A DNA stretch of 64,000 nucleotides from Rotaria socialis (taxonomy: Eukaryota; Rotifera; Eurotatoria; Philodinida; Philodinidae): the NCBI GenBank assembly GCA_905331475.1, contig CAJNYU010003438.1, forward strand, positions 1-64,000. The letters are read 5' to 3'. Of the stretch, positions 8,323 to 21,675 are shown piece after piece. The number at the start of each line of letters is the position of its first letter. Position 1 is the stretch's first letter. Both the position numbers and the translations under genes were made by a program. A model generated the notes under the pieces. It made no database searches. It worked only from the letters and a program-made list of their open reading frames with translations, and was not told the DNA's origin.

Positions 8323-11300
8323 AAACTGCTTACAATTCATTTCGTGTCGTTTATAACTAAGTACATATGTTGTCTGTTAACGATGGAATTAGTTGCGTAA
8401 AGACGCTAAAAATAAGGCAAATATAATTATCTTATAGTTAGGCACTTATCCCATTAGTTTTTTCTTAATTGCTGGTTTAAAATTTATTTTTATTTCAATA
8501 GATTTCATTTCGATCACCATGGCATACCTAAAATGTTTTCATGAGTAAACAACTACAAATATATCGAAAAATTGTTGATTTTAAATTTTTTTGTTTTGAC
8601 ATACAATATTTATTTGTTTTTTCACCGACAAAAAAACGTAAATCGAAGATTTAGAACATTTGATTAGAAAGAACGATTTTTGTTCTATGCGAATGCTTGC
8701 TCGGATTTATGATTTACTTCTTGACAGGCTTTTAAATAAAGTCAACGGCAAAACACCTGTACGAATCAGTAGATACAAAATAAATATGATTTTAATCCAA
8801 TTGGTATGCTTTGTTTGCTATGTTGTTTAAAATCGTTTTTTCATTGTCGTAAACTCGTTGTTCACTTGATATTAGTCTCACTGTATTTTGTTTAAAACCA
8901 GTTTGTTCTGAAATATTTTGGATTTACACTTATACAAAATGTATTTGTTCCTAACGCAAATAATATCCTTAAGGAAACTTATCATGATTTTCGAATTGTT
9001 CAAAGAACACGGACAAACAGCTTTCAAATTTAAAGTCATATGAGAATTATTTCGAAATCATCAAGCTGATCTCTAAAATGTTTCATTATTAGTAGAAAAT
9101 TCACAAACAACTGATGGTAAGAATATATTTTTATCGAGAAATGTTTGCTCTGACTTTTCATGCATCTGTAATCAGATTTTTTAATTCTACGAAACTTTCA
9201 AAATTTGCTTATAATTACTAACTGAGAAGCCTAATAAATATCTATTCTGGAAGACACCAACACTTAAAAAGTTTCTTCTGACGCCTATAATCATTGGATA
9301 ATGAAAGAGTAGATGATCCTTAAATTTTTGCGTCATTCATTATTAGTTTATTCAACAAAATTAGTAAGCAATATTCTGTTCCATTTTATATTATAAGAAA
9401 CATACACATTAAATTATATCGCATAGTTAAATATAACAATGATCTGTGAATTATAGACAGACGAGAAAACAATTTTGGTTCAACACAACGACCAACATCG
9501 AAATACATACTTGTCATTGATTTATTATTGGTATACCGCGCATGCAAAACATCATCAGATACCAAAACTGGAATATAGTTTATTCGTAAGAATTCAGTCG
9601 TTATGAAGTTTATGTATACACATAAACCGAGACAACAAAATTAGTGCAAAGCTAAACCTCTTGTTTTTTACTAACGAAAATAGGCAATGTTTCAGATAAA
9701 AGTCACCAAGTAACTTGGATACGAAGAAAAGGGAACTGAATTCAAAGAATATCTGGAAGATATACTGAAAGAATGCTTATATATATATATATATATATAT
9801 ACATGATTAATTTTCTACGTGGCAGAGTTTGTTCAATTCTTACACCTTAGGGACATAAATTTTCCTATGAAATACTTTCCCTGTAAAAAGAAATCATAGC
9901 TAAATAAACCTTGACGAATTCGCTCAAAGCCTAATAGCAATGTTATAATAAGATTAAATTAACATATTAATTCTCTATATTATTTCATCGTATATGTAAA
10001 ATATGTCCACGATTGGTCATATGGTATTGTAGACAGTCACGTATTTTCCATCTGTTTTGATTATTATTATTACTGTATGAAAAAGCGTTAGACATTTTTT
10101 TTAATCCTAGCATTGAATTCCTTAACATGTAAACATCAATGAAATCAATGTTATCTTGATCGAACATGATGGCATTGAAGAGCTTGCTGTTTTTATTTCC
10201 CATCCAGATTAAACATGCAACCAGTCTATAATGCATTTATTTTTAGAAAACATTTTTCATCTGTTATGAGTATTATTTAGTCATCATGTAACTAAATAAA
10301 TCTTAAGTTATGGCAAACGCAAATTTGAATAATTAAAATTATTCTATTTTAAATATCATCTAAAAACCGCAATGTTTCATTTAATGATACTGAATATAAA
10401 ATCAAGTTTTTATTTTAAATTGTTAAACGTAGAAAACATTATAATCTACGAATAATTAGTGTGAATTAAATATTTTCAAGTTATTTTTATTCGTATTAGA
10501 CGAATTTGCTATGAAAAACTATCTTTTAATATTTTACGCATCAACTTGGTGGGTACCTTCATTAACTGTCATCGAACTCATTCATTCCCAAATCCTCAAA
10601 AGAAACGGCCTCGAAAACAATTATTTATTTAAGATGCTAAAAATAGAATAAAATAATCGTTAATTAATGATACATCTTAATCATACCAATGAACTTTTGA
10701 AAATATCTAAATATAGTGGTTTGACTGTAATTTTTATTCAACTCGAACACAAAAGAAAAGAATATTATTATACTCAATAATTTTTATTAATGAATACAAA
10801 AACAAGAGATAATTAAAACGCCTCATCCAATATTCCTGTCATTATTACTTTGTAATAATATCAAACACAATTTAATAATCCAACCACTTGAACTCATTTC
10901 GAGATATATATATATATAGATGCCGAAAAGAGAATATTAGAATTTTTGCAACATTTGTTTTTCACATCACAACATATGTATAAAAGCACGACTCGCGAGT
11001 AAAAAGATTTAAGACATAGACATTTTTTCTTCATAGTATTCAGTATCTGACAAAAGAGCTACTACAGCTATTGTTATGAAACATGTACCATATCTATTAT
11101 TAATTAATTTGAGAATGCATTTTTTTTTCTAAAGGCAAGATCTTAAGAATTTAGTTCACTAGTTATTATTTCACTCATGCATTTAGTATTAAAAGAAATA
11201 GAAACGTTGGCCATACAAAATCAGTTTCTTTCAAGAGGGTCATGCATTCTATAAATATTTTGTCTAAGCTAATTGGTGCAATATTCTACGCTATTTACCG

Positions 11301-11565
11301 TTGATATTTATACGCTCACGAAATAAATTTCTTCTAAATAGTCTTAACAGTTGTTATTCTACGGTCCATTAAAGCCATCATCTCATACGATACAAATTAC
11401 ATAGGCCAATAATAATTGATTTGAAGTTCAAATAGGTTTCATTAAAAACAAAACAGGAAAAAAAACTATATAACTAATAGTATTTAATGTCAAAGATTAG
11501 TTGACATAAATTCCTAGTAAGTCATTCATCTTTCTACTCATGTTTTTAAGGACAACTAAAATAGA
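8323..11565. other. Gene-less AT-rich stretch
   Basis: About 3.2 kb without a supported gene. It contains a (TA)n tract at about 9777-9801. The largest open frame (9985-10236, minus, 83 codons) shows no recognisable domain and I do not call it. The region may be decayed transposon sequence. Confidence 0.5.
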
Positions 11566-11593
11566 GGGGGGGGGGGGGATTGTGAACAAGATN

Positions 11594-11676
<83 letters not shown>
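11566..11676. repeat. G13 tract, N, then C83 homopolymer
   Basis: A run of 13 G (11566-11578), 14 ordinary bases, a single N at 11593, then 83 C. An N followed by a long homopolymer next to an opposite-base homopolymer looks like a gap-filling or sequencing artefact built on a real poly-G/poly-C tract. The length should not be trusted. Confidence 0.8.
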
Positions 11677-12193
11677 TGAGCACACCTATTCTACTAATAA
11701 GTCACGTACATGTTTCTAATGTATTGCATGATTGGTTTTACTATAAGTTCTTTCAAAGACACGTATAATACGCTAGAGCAGTTGTGTACTGGAAAAAATA
11801 TGGCAATTTCAATCCAAATATATCCTATTTCCTTCTATTTCACTTCACTTTTTTCTCATCGATAATAGTAATTCTAATAGATAACCTGCCAACAGCCTAA
11901 AGCATTAATTTGTTTTGATTTATGGCAATATGACGTTTTTTGTTTTCCATCACTAATTTGGATCAAGTTTCCCTGTGCGTATTCATTGATAATAGAGACA
12001 TACAGTTATAAGGTACCAACTACTGATAATCTGCTTGATGAGTTGAAGCAAAACAATAATGAAAATAGAGTACTGCTGTTTCTTCCGAACGATACCCAAA
12101 CGAAAGACTAATAAGAACTCATGAGTATTTATCACGTAGGAAAAAGCCTCGACGAAATCAAATGAGTGATAGACAGAACAGCAGACAGATTAA

Positions 12194-12227
<34 letters not shown>

Positions 12228-13300
12228 GTATATCCATATCGACGTAGATCGATATGGATATATTGGATAGATTTATTTTCTATAATGTTGTTTGGTAGTA
12301 ATCTAGCAAGATAATAGTAAAGCCTGTATGGAGAATTGAAGGTCTATAGCATTTCTATAATAGCCTTGGATCATTATTGTGATGAATATTTCATAATTAT
12401 TAGAAATCTGAAAGGCGAAAAAAATAGTAAAGTTGAGCAAACAAAATAAGAAACTAAGCAAATGTTCACTGTTAGTAAACGATTAGGAGAAAAAAATGAA
12501 ATACCTGCGATTGCTCACACTAAAACCATTGACTAGATTAAGAAATACACAATGGAATTCTGCATGTTATATAATAAAAATAAAAAAAAATAATAATAAT
12601 AAAATTATCTATTATATTTATCTGTAAGATAGTTCATTGGATGAATAGATTTTGTTAACATCTCGGTTGTCTTTTGTGAGTTTAATAATATTTGACTGGC
12701 AGTAGCAAATAATAGAGATGAAGATCGTCGATTGTAAATTGATAAGACTGTTGCCATCGGATGTTTTCTTTTCTACTGCACTTTACATAAATGCAATTAG
12801 ACATTTATTTCTCATCAGTGAAGCACCTTAGTATTTTGTATCTTCGAATATTGCAAAATTTTTAAGGTTTCTTTCTTTTTTTTTCTTTTCTTCTTCAGTT
12901 TGCTTCTCGTCATTCTAGATTTCCAACCGAAGGGAAACCCGAACAGAAGGAGCGTAATAAAAGAAAAAGAGAGAGAGAGTGGAAGAAGATATCTTTCTCT
13001 TTTTGCCTTTTTTTCAAAGCATATATATCATCTATTCTTACTCTTTATGAGTCTCTCTCTCTCTCTCTCTCTCTTTACTTCTTTTTCTTCTGGCTTTATT
13101 GTTTTCTGTTAAAAATAACAGAAACAAAAATGAAAAGAAAACTTCATGGAAACACACAAACATACAATCTATTTACATGATTCAAAATGAAATGTAATAA
13201 TCCACATTTTAGTGATTGAAAACTCATTCGTCTGTGACAAATCATTTGGGATATAAAAAGAAACAATAGAAAAACTTACTCTTTTTCTCTTCTTTATCAT
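11677..13300. other. Gene-less stretch upstream of the GPCR
   Basis: Holds a (TA)n tract (about 12196-12226) next to a hairpin with 12-bp arms (12231-12242 and 12249-12260), a GA-rich patch near 12962 and a (CT)n tract (13052-13074). No protein-coding gene is supported. The GPCR promoter should lie at the right end. Confidence 0.5.
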
Positions 13301-13315
13301 TGTAGAATTATAATC

Positions 13316-14795
13316 ATGTGGAACACAACCCTAGCCGGATATAATAATCGTTTAGCAATTCCATCTAACGCGCGAGAACCTTACCGTACAATTACATTAA
13401 CTTTATTACGGATTTATCCTATTCTATTTATGCTTGTTGGTACAGCAGGTAATCTACTATCTGTATACGTTGTATTACGTTCGAAACTACGACGTCATTC
13501 AACATTTATCTATTTGGCTTTTTTGTCTATTATTGATCTTGCTGTTTTATATACATTTTGTGTTAACTTTATACTTCATGCTTGGTTCGATATTGATTTA
13601 CAACAAGTATCAATAATAGCGTGTAAAATTTTTTCATTCTCAATTTATTTTTTCCCTCAAGCAAGTGCATGGATATTAACAGCTGTATCAATCGATCGTG
13701 TATTTGCGTTAACAAGCGGTGTTAGAAAAACTCGTAACACATGCCAAACATATTGTATATTAATATGTATTTTTCTCATACTTTTTTTGCTCAATATACA
13801 ATTTTTATTCTATGAAAACACGTATAGATTATCTTTAAGCAAAGAATCAATAATAAATATTGACTTATCTAACCACAGTGAAGAAGTTATAGTTCCATCA
13901 TCATCATCATTAATATATCGTATTGTTGATACCGATATGGATATTAATGTTGTACAATGCTCATCGGAATATAGTGATGAATATCACAAATTTTATGGTG
14001 ACGTATGGGTTTACGTTGATGCGATAGTTAATGTTTATTTACCATTTACGCTTATGTTTCTTTGTTCAACTATTATTTTTCTCAGTGTTTTACGTACGAT
14101 GGGTGATGCACATAATTCAAATAAACGTTTAGTTGCAAGAAATTTAAGTACTATGTTATTATCCATAAATGCAATGTTTGTTATATTAACTGCACCTATT
14201 GTTTTTTATTTAATGTTTGAAAAGCAAACATTTGCATCCAAAAATCATGTATATGATTCAAAATTTAAAGCAAAATATAAAATGATTAAATTATTTTGTA
14301 TTATTTTAATGAACGCTAATCATACTGGTAATATACTTGTTTATTGTCTAACAGGAACTGAATTTCGCACACAATTATTTCATGTTCTACATACATATGG
14401 ATGTCGACAAAATAATAGTTTAGTAAATGGAAATTATCTGTCACATCCCAGAGGAACATTTAATGACGGTGGACGTTTATCAACTATAGTTTTTAACAGA
14501 GATAGTGCACATAATCAATCATTAACATCAAGAACATCAAGTAGAAAACAATACTATGCAAATACTCCACCACCAATCCAACAGAAACCCAAAATAAAAA
14601 AAGTAATTTAGATGGATAATTTTTATTTTATTGTCTGTATAAATATATTTATATATCTATTATTAATAGATAGGTGGAAGTATTGATGATGATCAACCCA
14701 ATCCTGTTTGTTTACAAGCACTAGATGAAGCTAAACATATTTTATCATCCAATAGATTGAGCAACAAACAATTATCAGTAACGGCAAGGATTTAA
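13316..14795 (+). CDS. Rhodopsin-type (class A) peptide-receptor-like GPCR
   Basis: Seven-transmembrane receptor, plasma membrane, probably for a neuropeptide; ligand unknown. Two exons, 13316-14602 and 14670-14795 (67-bp intron), give 470 aa. Visible class A marks are GN at 45-46 in TM1, LAFLSIIDLAVL with D74 in TM2, C103 before TM3, and DRV (127-129) in place of DRY. TM7 reads NHTGNILVYCLTG, where NPxxY is modified as in FMRFamide/myosuppressin-type invertebrate receptors. The stop reached by reading straight on (14609-14611) lies inside the intron: a GTAATT donor follows codon 429, and a phase-matched exon adds 41 residues of polar C-tail. A pyrimidine-rich acceptor (AG at 13304-13305) ends 10 nt before the ATG, suggesting a spliced 5' leader. 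The subfamily is uncertain. Confidence 0.88.
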
Positions 14796-17700
14796 TGCAC
14801 ATTCAATGAAATGTTTTCTTCTTGCACATACATAATCGCTTTCAAAATGAGTTTAAAGGAACTATGGTGCACTCATGAAAGAAAAGAGTAAAAGGACTAG
14901 GGTGAAAGACAAACAACACTTCCGAATTCCCCTGACGTACTCGACCCGCCAGTACTAATTTTGTTCTTATTTACATGACGTATCTTTCTCGCTCCAATTT
15001 TCCGCTATTTCTATGGAGCATATAGGTCTGACGTTGGTATCTACTAACTCTTACATTATCGTTATATGACGACTGACATATCTTATATCACACCACAAAA
15101 GGATATATATATATGTTAGTAATAATAATAACAATAATAAAAATATTCCTGTTACCTAATTTAAAAGACGAGAACGAAAAGAACAGAAGCAAAAAAGCGT
15201 CGATGCGATGTTCCGTGATGTATGTACATGAGATAATTTTTTTTGTCTTGTTTTCTTTTCTTTTTTATTGAGTCTCGTATTTACATGATACTCTTGAGAC
15301 TTGTTGCTATTCAGTGTTCAGTTTATTGATTTTTCCATCATTATTGTTCATGTTTATTTTCTATAAATACTTGTATGTTTTCATATTCGAGCCGATTGAA
15401 TGCATATATTATTGTTCTATGGAAACAAGAAAATAAATATTAAGCGAAGATTTTTATGAAAATATTATTTACAAATCCAAGGAAACAAAAGCTAAAGATT
15501 ATTTTCTCATGAGATAAATTAAAACATATATATATATATATATGCCCAATTATAATAAAGAGACATAATTCGATTTCTTTTTTCGTTGATGTTTGCCCAC
15601 ATCATCATTTTGTTTTCTTCTAACATAAAATTCCTATTCTAGCCTTTACTCAACCAGAAAGATCAATATTAGGCAGTTGCTTTTCGAATAGAAAATAATA
15701 AATAACTTCAGTAGATGTCTACTTCCGTAAATAGTCATACAGGAAAATGATTATAGATAAACTGGAAACTAAAATTGAAAATCAGCATCGTATGGTTTTT
15801 ACACTTAGAAAACCGGTACGTTAATTGTTTGAACTAAATACTTCTCACCTCTACGATTATCCAGCTAAGTCGGTTATATTAAATTTGACTTTTTATTGAA
15901 ATGAAATTAACATTATTCACAAACGAAACCACAAGAAAATAGAATAAACATAGACACCACGATAAACACACATGATTGAAAGAAAAATGACTAAGCAATC
16001 AGCTGCATAGATGCACAATAATTATAGCATCCTTCGCTAATGCGTCGATTTATCATAAAAAAAAGAAGTAAAAATACATGATAATAAACGAGATCGAACA
16101 AAATCTGAACAGAGACATTGACACATACAAATTAAAAAAGAAAATTTATACCACAGAATATACAGCATATATACCTGAGAAAAAAAGGACAAACACAATC
16201 TATATAGTACATATATATGTCGTGCCGAAGTTTCAACTTCGACAAGAAAAATTGTTCATCAAAGTTGTAACTTCAGCAAAATTTCTTGTCGAAGTTTAAC
16301 TTCCGCCTGACATGTATACAAATCAGATTTTTTTCGCTGACATGTTGAAGTAGACTTTTCAAATCAGTTATTTTTTACATGTAACTCATTTTTCGACAGA
16401 TATTATTAAATCTCTTGAAATCTTCATGATTTCAGTAATAGAAAAATATCTGTCAGTTACTATCTATTATAACATCTGATAGCGAATTCACTGATAAAGA
16501 TGTGCTATAAATGATTGGGAAATAAATCAGTAAAAACGATCAACAACGGAACAACTTGGAATAATGATTAGTTTCCTAGAGTTCTTTTATATGTGCTTTA
16601 GTGAATGTCATTGATAAATTGCCTATGATTGCAGACAGTGAATGCGCTTATTGGCTTGATTGTCAGTTTGGATTTGTCATGCCTATTCACCTGACAAGGG
16701 AGAAGCTCTGCAAAGGATTAATTACTTTCAAGTACAATACATCATGAAGACAGAACTGTATTTTAAAAAGCCTGAAAATAGTTCAAACCTTTATATTACT
16801 GCCGCCGACATACTACACTTTTACGGTAGCCTTTAAATTAATCCCACAACTCTTGTCAACAACATCAGTAGAAAACTAATTTTTGAATACCGTCTTGTAG
16901 TTTTATATGGAGGCAAACTTTGACGAGAAGTCACTGTTTAAGTACGGTGTCTATTGGTTTACTGCAATTTATAAATCAGGACATTAAATGTTCTTTTCCT
17001 CTTATACGAGTTGTATAACAAAAATCTTTTTACCACAGTTGTATCCTAAGATAGAAATGATGGAAAGAAGCTTTTATATTCATAAAAAGGTATCCTTCTT
17101 GTTGATTATTTCTATGAAAATTTCGGAGTCAACAATAAATTTTTCTAATCTTTTGAAGGAGAATCATGGGATTTTGTTTAAAAAAAATATACCATAAAAG
17201 TGTAGTATCTAGACAGTAATAATCTAAGTGTCTCACCTGTTGTCAGGTATTTATAGTTTAGTTGATTCTAGAAAATTCACGTAGTCTCGAATAAAAGTAA
17301 TTAATATCTTGTAGGACTTTCTGGATTAGTCGCGTGAGTCGATATGAAACCTAAAAATTCTCTCTTCAGATGGAGTAGCACGCAAATGTTTGTAATTTCG
17401 AAAACATGGAATTATTTATTTTTGGTTTTTGTATCTAAGGATTTAAATTCGACTAGTTGACTGTTTAAAATAAATCAGCTTTTAAAAGTTAACTTCAACA
17501 CGAATATATTTACAAGCAATAAATAGTACTTTTAGTTTTTCTATTTGCAATTTTGAGAACGTAAAAATTAAGACGAAAAAAAGAAAATGAGTGAAAAAAA
17601 GAAAACTTGAAGTTATTCAAAAGCAAACTTCTTATATGCATCGATCTGATAGGTCAGATTTATAGTTAATAATTTACAGAATATTCTTTAAGTCTATCGG

Positions 17701-18401
17701 AAAATTAAAAAAAAGCTTAAATAACTCGTTATCAATTTGATTTCCTAATCATTCAAATTTTATTCAATATACTTTAAAATGAAATAGCAACTTCGAGGAA
17801 CATTCAATTGTTCAAGGTCACAATGATAAGAGAAAAGAAAGGAAAATTACTAATCGAAATTGGCTAAGCATTGATAAATCAAGATGGCACCAACGAGTTC
17901 TCATGTCTTATCGAATTGGCACGAGAAAAAAATTACAGAAACGCATATTGTTCGTGAAACTATGCCAGTATGAAATCTCTTAACAGTTTACTCAGTAGTA
18001 TCTTTAATCCTGGTAGAGCTCAATAGAATGAGATTTTTTCTGAAGTTCAACGATAAAATACATTAATTCTTGAGCAACATTTTCTTACTATCATAAAAAT
18101 TTTAAATATATGCTTCTATAGGAACGTCAATTATTTTTTCAAAAATATTTTCTTTCAACTATTTTTACACATATGGTTCAACTGAGTATGATGGACATAA
18201 AATAAAACTAGACAAGATCTTGAAATAAAGCTATTTAAATTTCTTACAATAAACTGTGAAATTGTGTAAAAGTTATTCAACATTCTTTGTTTTTCGATAG
18301 ACTTTAGGAACGTACTGCATGAACATAAATACTAATTGTACATAGTGAAACAACTATAACGCATTAGATACGAATAATGACAAATGAGGGGACGATCGCG
18401 A
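14796..18401. other. Intergenic region with decayed foldback elements
   Basis: No gene supported between the GPCR and IP6K 3' ends. A small foldback lies at 16217-16313. A larger decayed inverted repeat pairs 16798-16828 (ACATACTACACTTTTACGGTA) with 17192-17225, and may enclose the weak 69-codon frame at 16988-17197. Otherwise AT-rich with short TA tracts (15523-15542). Confidence 0.5.
16217..16313. mobile_element. 97-bp foldback (MITE-like) element
   Basis: ATGTCGTGCCGAAGTTTCAA at the left is inverted at the right as ATGTCAGGCGGAAGTTAAAC. Both then continue with CTTCGACAAGAAA. The arms are about 33 bp with a few mismatches. Non-coding. Confidence 0.5.
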
Positions 18402-20499
18402 TTAGTTTTCAGGTTCAATTCCTACTGTATTTTTACCGTCATTGTTGAATATGTCTCGAAAAATTCGTATTAAGCTTTCAAGTCCATGTAGATAACCTTC
18501 ATCTGGACCACTATGACACATTGATGATTCATCATTGTTTGTTTTAGCAGATATTGTATGAGCGAAATCAATCATACGCACATCAATACATTTTGAATTA
18601 ACACAACCATCATAAACAATTAAAAGACTTCCACCATAAAAACGATATTTAACTAAGGAACTAATTATTCCATGTAATGCTTCTAATTGTTCAATAATTC
18701 CAGATATAACATCAAAACGTTGTGTGCTACCATTATCAAAATATTGAACTAATGACGAACAAAATTCTTCAGTATTCAACACACGTCCTCGATATTTATC
18801 TGTAAATTTATATCGACGACTATCAATTTGATAGACCTAAGAGAATTCGATAAAATAGAATTTTGATTTTATTCTAAAATTATATCGAAATTACTTGCAT
18901 GCCACATAAACGAACACCTAATGTTGATGATGTGGAGGATTCACATTTTTTTATTTTTGATTGCCGCTTTTTATCAGAATCAACATCAGCATATTGTCTT
19001 TTACCCATTTTCAAATCAAGTATGCAGGGATTATGAAATCGTGCTGTCACATTTTCTAATAGTATATATTCTAAAAAGGCAATAGAAAAACGAAATTTTA
19101 CTTTTTTTTTGGTATTCTACAATATTCATGTCATTAATTATACTAATTTACTAATATTCTTTTCTAGTAAAATACTATCAACTGATTAAAAATGAATCCA
19201 TTTAATCATTGTCTCTGTTCTCACATTGTTTTTGCATTTGTTTGTTCTTTTTATGTCATTTAATCCTTTACTTATATCTAATGTTGATCGCGTTTGAAGT
19301 CAGAATTACTCGTTGCCTTCAGAAAATTGTTACTTTTTTTCTCTCAATATTTACGAAGAAAAAAAGACGCTTAACCCTCATCCGATCAGCTCTATCAAAC
19401 ATACTCAAGATATTTCACTCTTTCGTCTTCATACATACATTATCTGTGCTCAACTAATGATTCTACCTTTTTTTTTTACTATTATTTCTTTTTTTTACAA
19501 TCATCCACTTCATCTATTTGCATTTTATCTATCTTTTTCTTATTTATCATACAATAAATCAAATTGGTGAATCTTCGTTTACCATCGTCACTACTCTATC
19601 AAGTGTCACTTCACAGTACCACCTGGAATTATATATTTTTTGCATCATACGTGGGCATTGGGAACTTTTAAACGAGCCTTCTATTGACAGAAAAATTCCA
19701 AAATTATTCTTACAGTACATTTTTTGTTTACCGAAGAAAAAAGAACGCAAGACATCTGTAAACATGCTTACTCTGTGAAACAGAAACATTTTCGTCGCCA
19801 ACTAACTGACTATGTAATTTTTCAGCTTGTTTTTTGCACAATTGTAAACTCCAAGGATTAATTGCTGACATGGTAGTTTTTCCTTGTTCATAATTAGCAA
19901 TATCAATACCTAAACTATTGGAATAATCAATAGATCCATCTTTTGAGCAGCGTAATCTATCAAATTAAAGACGCAGATATATATTAAGTTATAAATAAAA
20001 CTATTGTTGTTATTGACACGCACTGTACATTTTTTCGTGCCATACTATCAGATGATTGTGGATCATTTGATGAAGGCACATCTTGTTCATCGGGTAGTGA
20101 ATCGTCATCGAATGAGTTTTTTTGTCGTTGAGCCACAAGTTTTATCAAGCCTGATTCATCTTCACAATATTGAACTGTTACAATGCCTATCATAAATCGA
20201 AAATTCATGTTTTCCTCTATAGACCGAAAATAACAATCTCTAACCTCGAAATTTCGATGTGTAGTTTTTTAATGATTCAGGCATTGATTGATAAAAATCT
20301 AATTCAGATGGTGCAAGTATTTTACAAATAGTATTTTTATCATATTGAAACATCGACGAATGACCGCCAACCTATAGCAATACAAATCAAAGAAACTCGT
20401 AGGAGTAAAAAATTTAGCTTTTTCTTATTTTACTTGATGAATAAAAGGTGATAATTGTTTCGATGATGATGACGATTGGTTACATTCAAATTCGCTCAT
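18402..20499 (-). CDS. IP6K: Inositol hexakisphosphate kinase (IPK family)
   Basis: Makes inositol pyrophosphates by phosphorylating InsP6 with ATP, in cytosol and nucleus. Six exons from 5' to 3': 20499-20434, 20371-20245, 20186-20024, 19956-19772, 19070-18895 and 18836-18402; all phases agree and give 383 aa. The N-terminal part reads VGGHSSMFQYDKNTICK, as in animal IP6Ks. The family signature PCILDLKMG (195-203, PxxxDxKxG) is followed by GKRQYAD and by TLGVRLCGMQVYQ, which separates IP6K from IP3 3-kinases and IPMK. SLLIVYDG (309-316) and MIDFAHT (327-333, metal-binding Asp) close the active site, and GYLHGLESLI follows. It is slightly shorter than vertebrate IP6Ks (about 410-440 aa), mainly in the acidic linker. 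Introns are short except the 701-bp one before the catalytic exon. Confidence 0.93.
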
Positions 20500-21675
20500 T
20501 CGGATCATTGATAGCAACAATATTTTCAACGCACAGTCGAGTCAAGTGTGACGGCATAAACAAATGAAATATATATATAAATATATCTGCAAAAGAGAAA
20601 AAAAGAGAAAATATGAAAATAAGAATCGATTAAAAACATCTGCTAATAATGACTCTATTTAATTATAAGATTAAATCGTATGTCATGTTTTATTTCCAAG
20701 AAAGGAGAAATTTTTCCAATCGACGTTGGCCGAACAGCTTTCAAGGATAATGAAATGCGTATATCATTTCAGCACTTCTATTATCAAAACGTCTAAGCTT
20801 TTATGTTAAAGAGGCATGGCGATACATTTTTATTACTTACTTGTATTCAAATATTACTTATATAATACATCAATGTCATATTATGAATAGAACAATAAAT
20901 ATACCAAACTATTATTTTCGATATCTGCGCAGTTGATGCTTTTATTTTGATGCAAACAAAATGCAGCGAAACGAGAAACAACCTTGCAGTCATCATGAGA
21001 AGCGACTATCGTAATCTGGCTTTGTTCTCGATGTTTCTACCTTCGTACTGATAGATACCATTGCTTTTTCTTTTTAATCAGAAAAAGCAAACGAAAAAGA
21101 AAAAGGTTATGTAAAAGATATGATAGAAAATAAATATTGCTTCAACCAAATCAAAATAATTCGACAGAAAATAAATAAAATCTTTTGATTTGCACTAAAA
21201 ATGCACTACAAATATGTTCTTTGCACTTCCTCTACATGCCTACGAAGTATAAGTCTTCTGTCATGCTCTGCCAAAAGAAAATGTCAATTTCTAAAATGCA
21301 TGAAGTAAAAATTGCTTAATATATATATATATATATATATATTTGTATGATGTTGGAGAAATGAAAGTTCATTCTGGAAGAAAACTCTTGTTTTCTGATT
21401 CATATCCATTTATTTCATCCGAGTTTTGTAACCAGATGACGCCATCATATTTGTCATCTTCTTCGCCGTTCTCTCTTTTCGCTGAACTACTTTCTTCCTT
21501 ATTATTAATATTGCTAAGGTGTGTTATGTAGCTGTCAAAATAAGAGCCAATCATATTTAAGTCACCAAAATGCGGAGGTTTCTACCAAGTAATGGTCATT
21601 TCTTATGGCGTAAATTCATTTAACTCGTATTCGTATTGTTATTTCACAAAAAAATAACAAAAGTTCATAGAAAAA
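20500..21675. promoter_or_regulatory. Divergent intergenic region, IP6K (-) / TMEM231 (+)
   Basis: About 1.2 kb that must hold both promoters. It contains a (TA)n tract at 21319-21342 and a short hairpin near 21068-21090 (CTTTTTCTTTTT facing AAAAAGAAAAAG). Small overlapping frames at 21343-21554 have no recognisable content. No specific promoter motif stands out. Confidence 0.35.
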
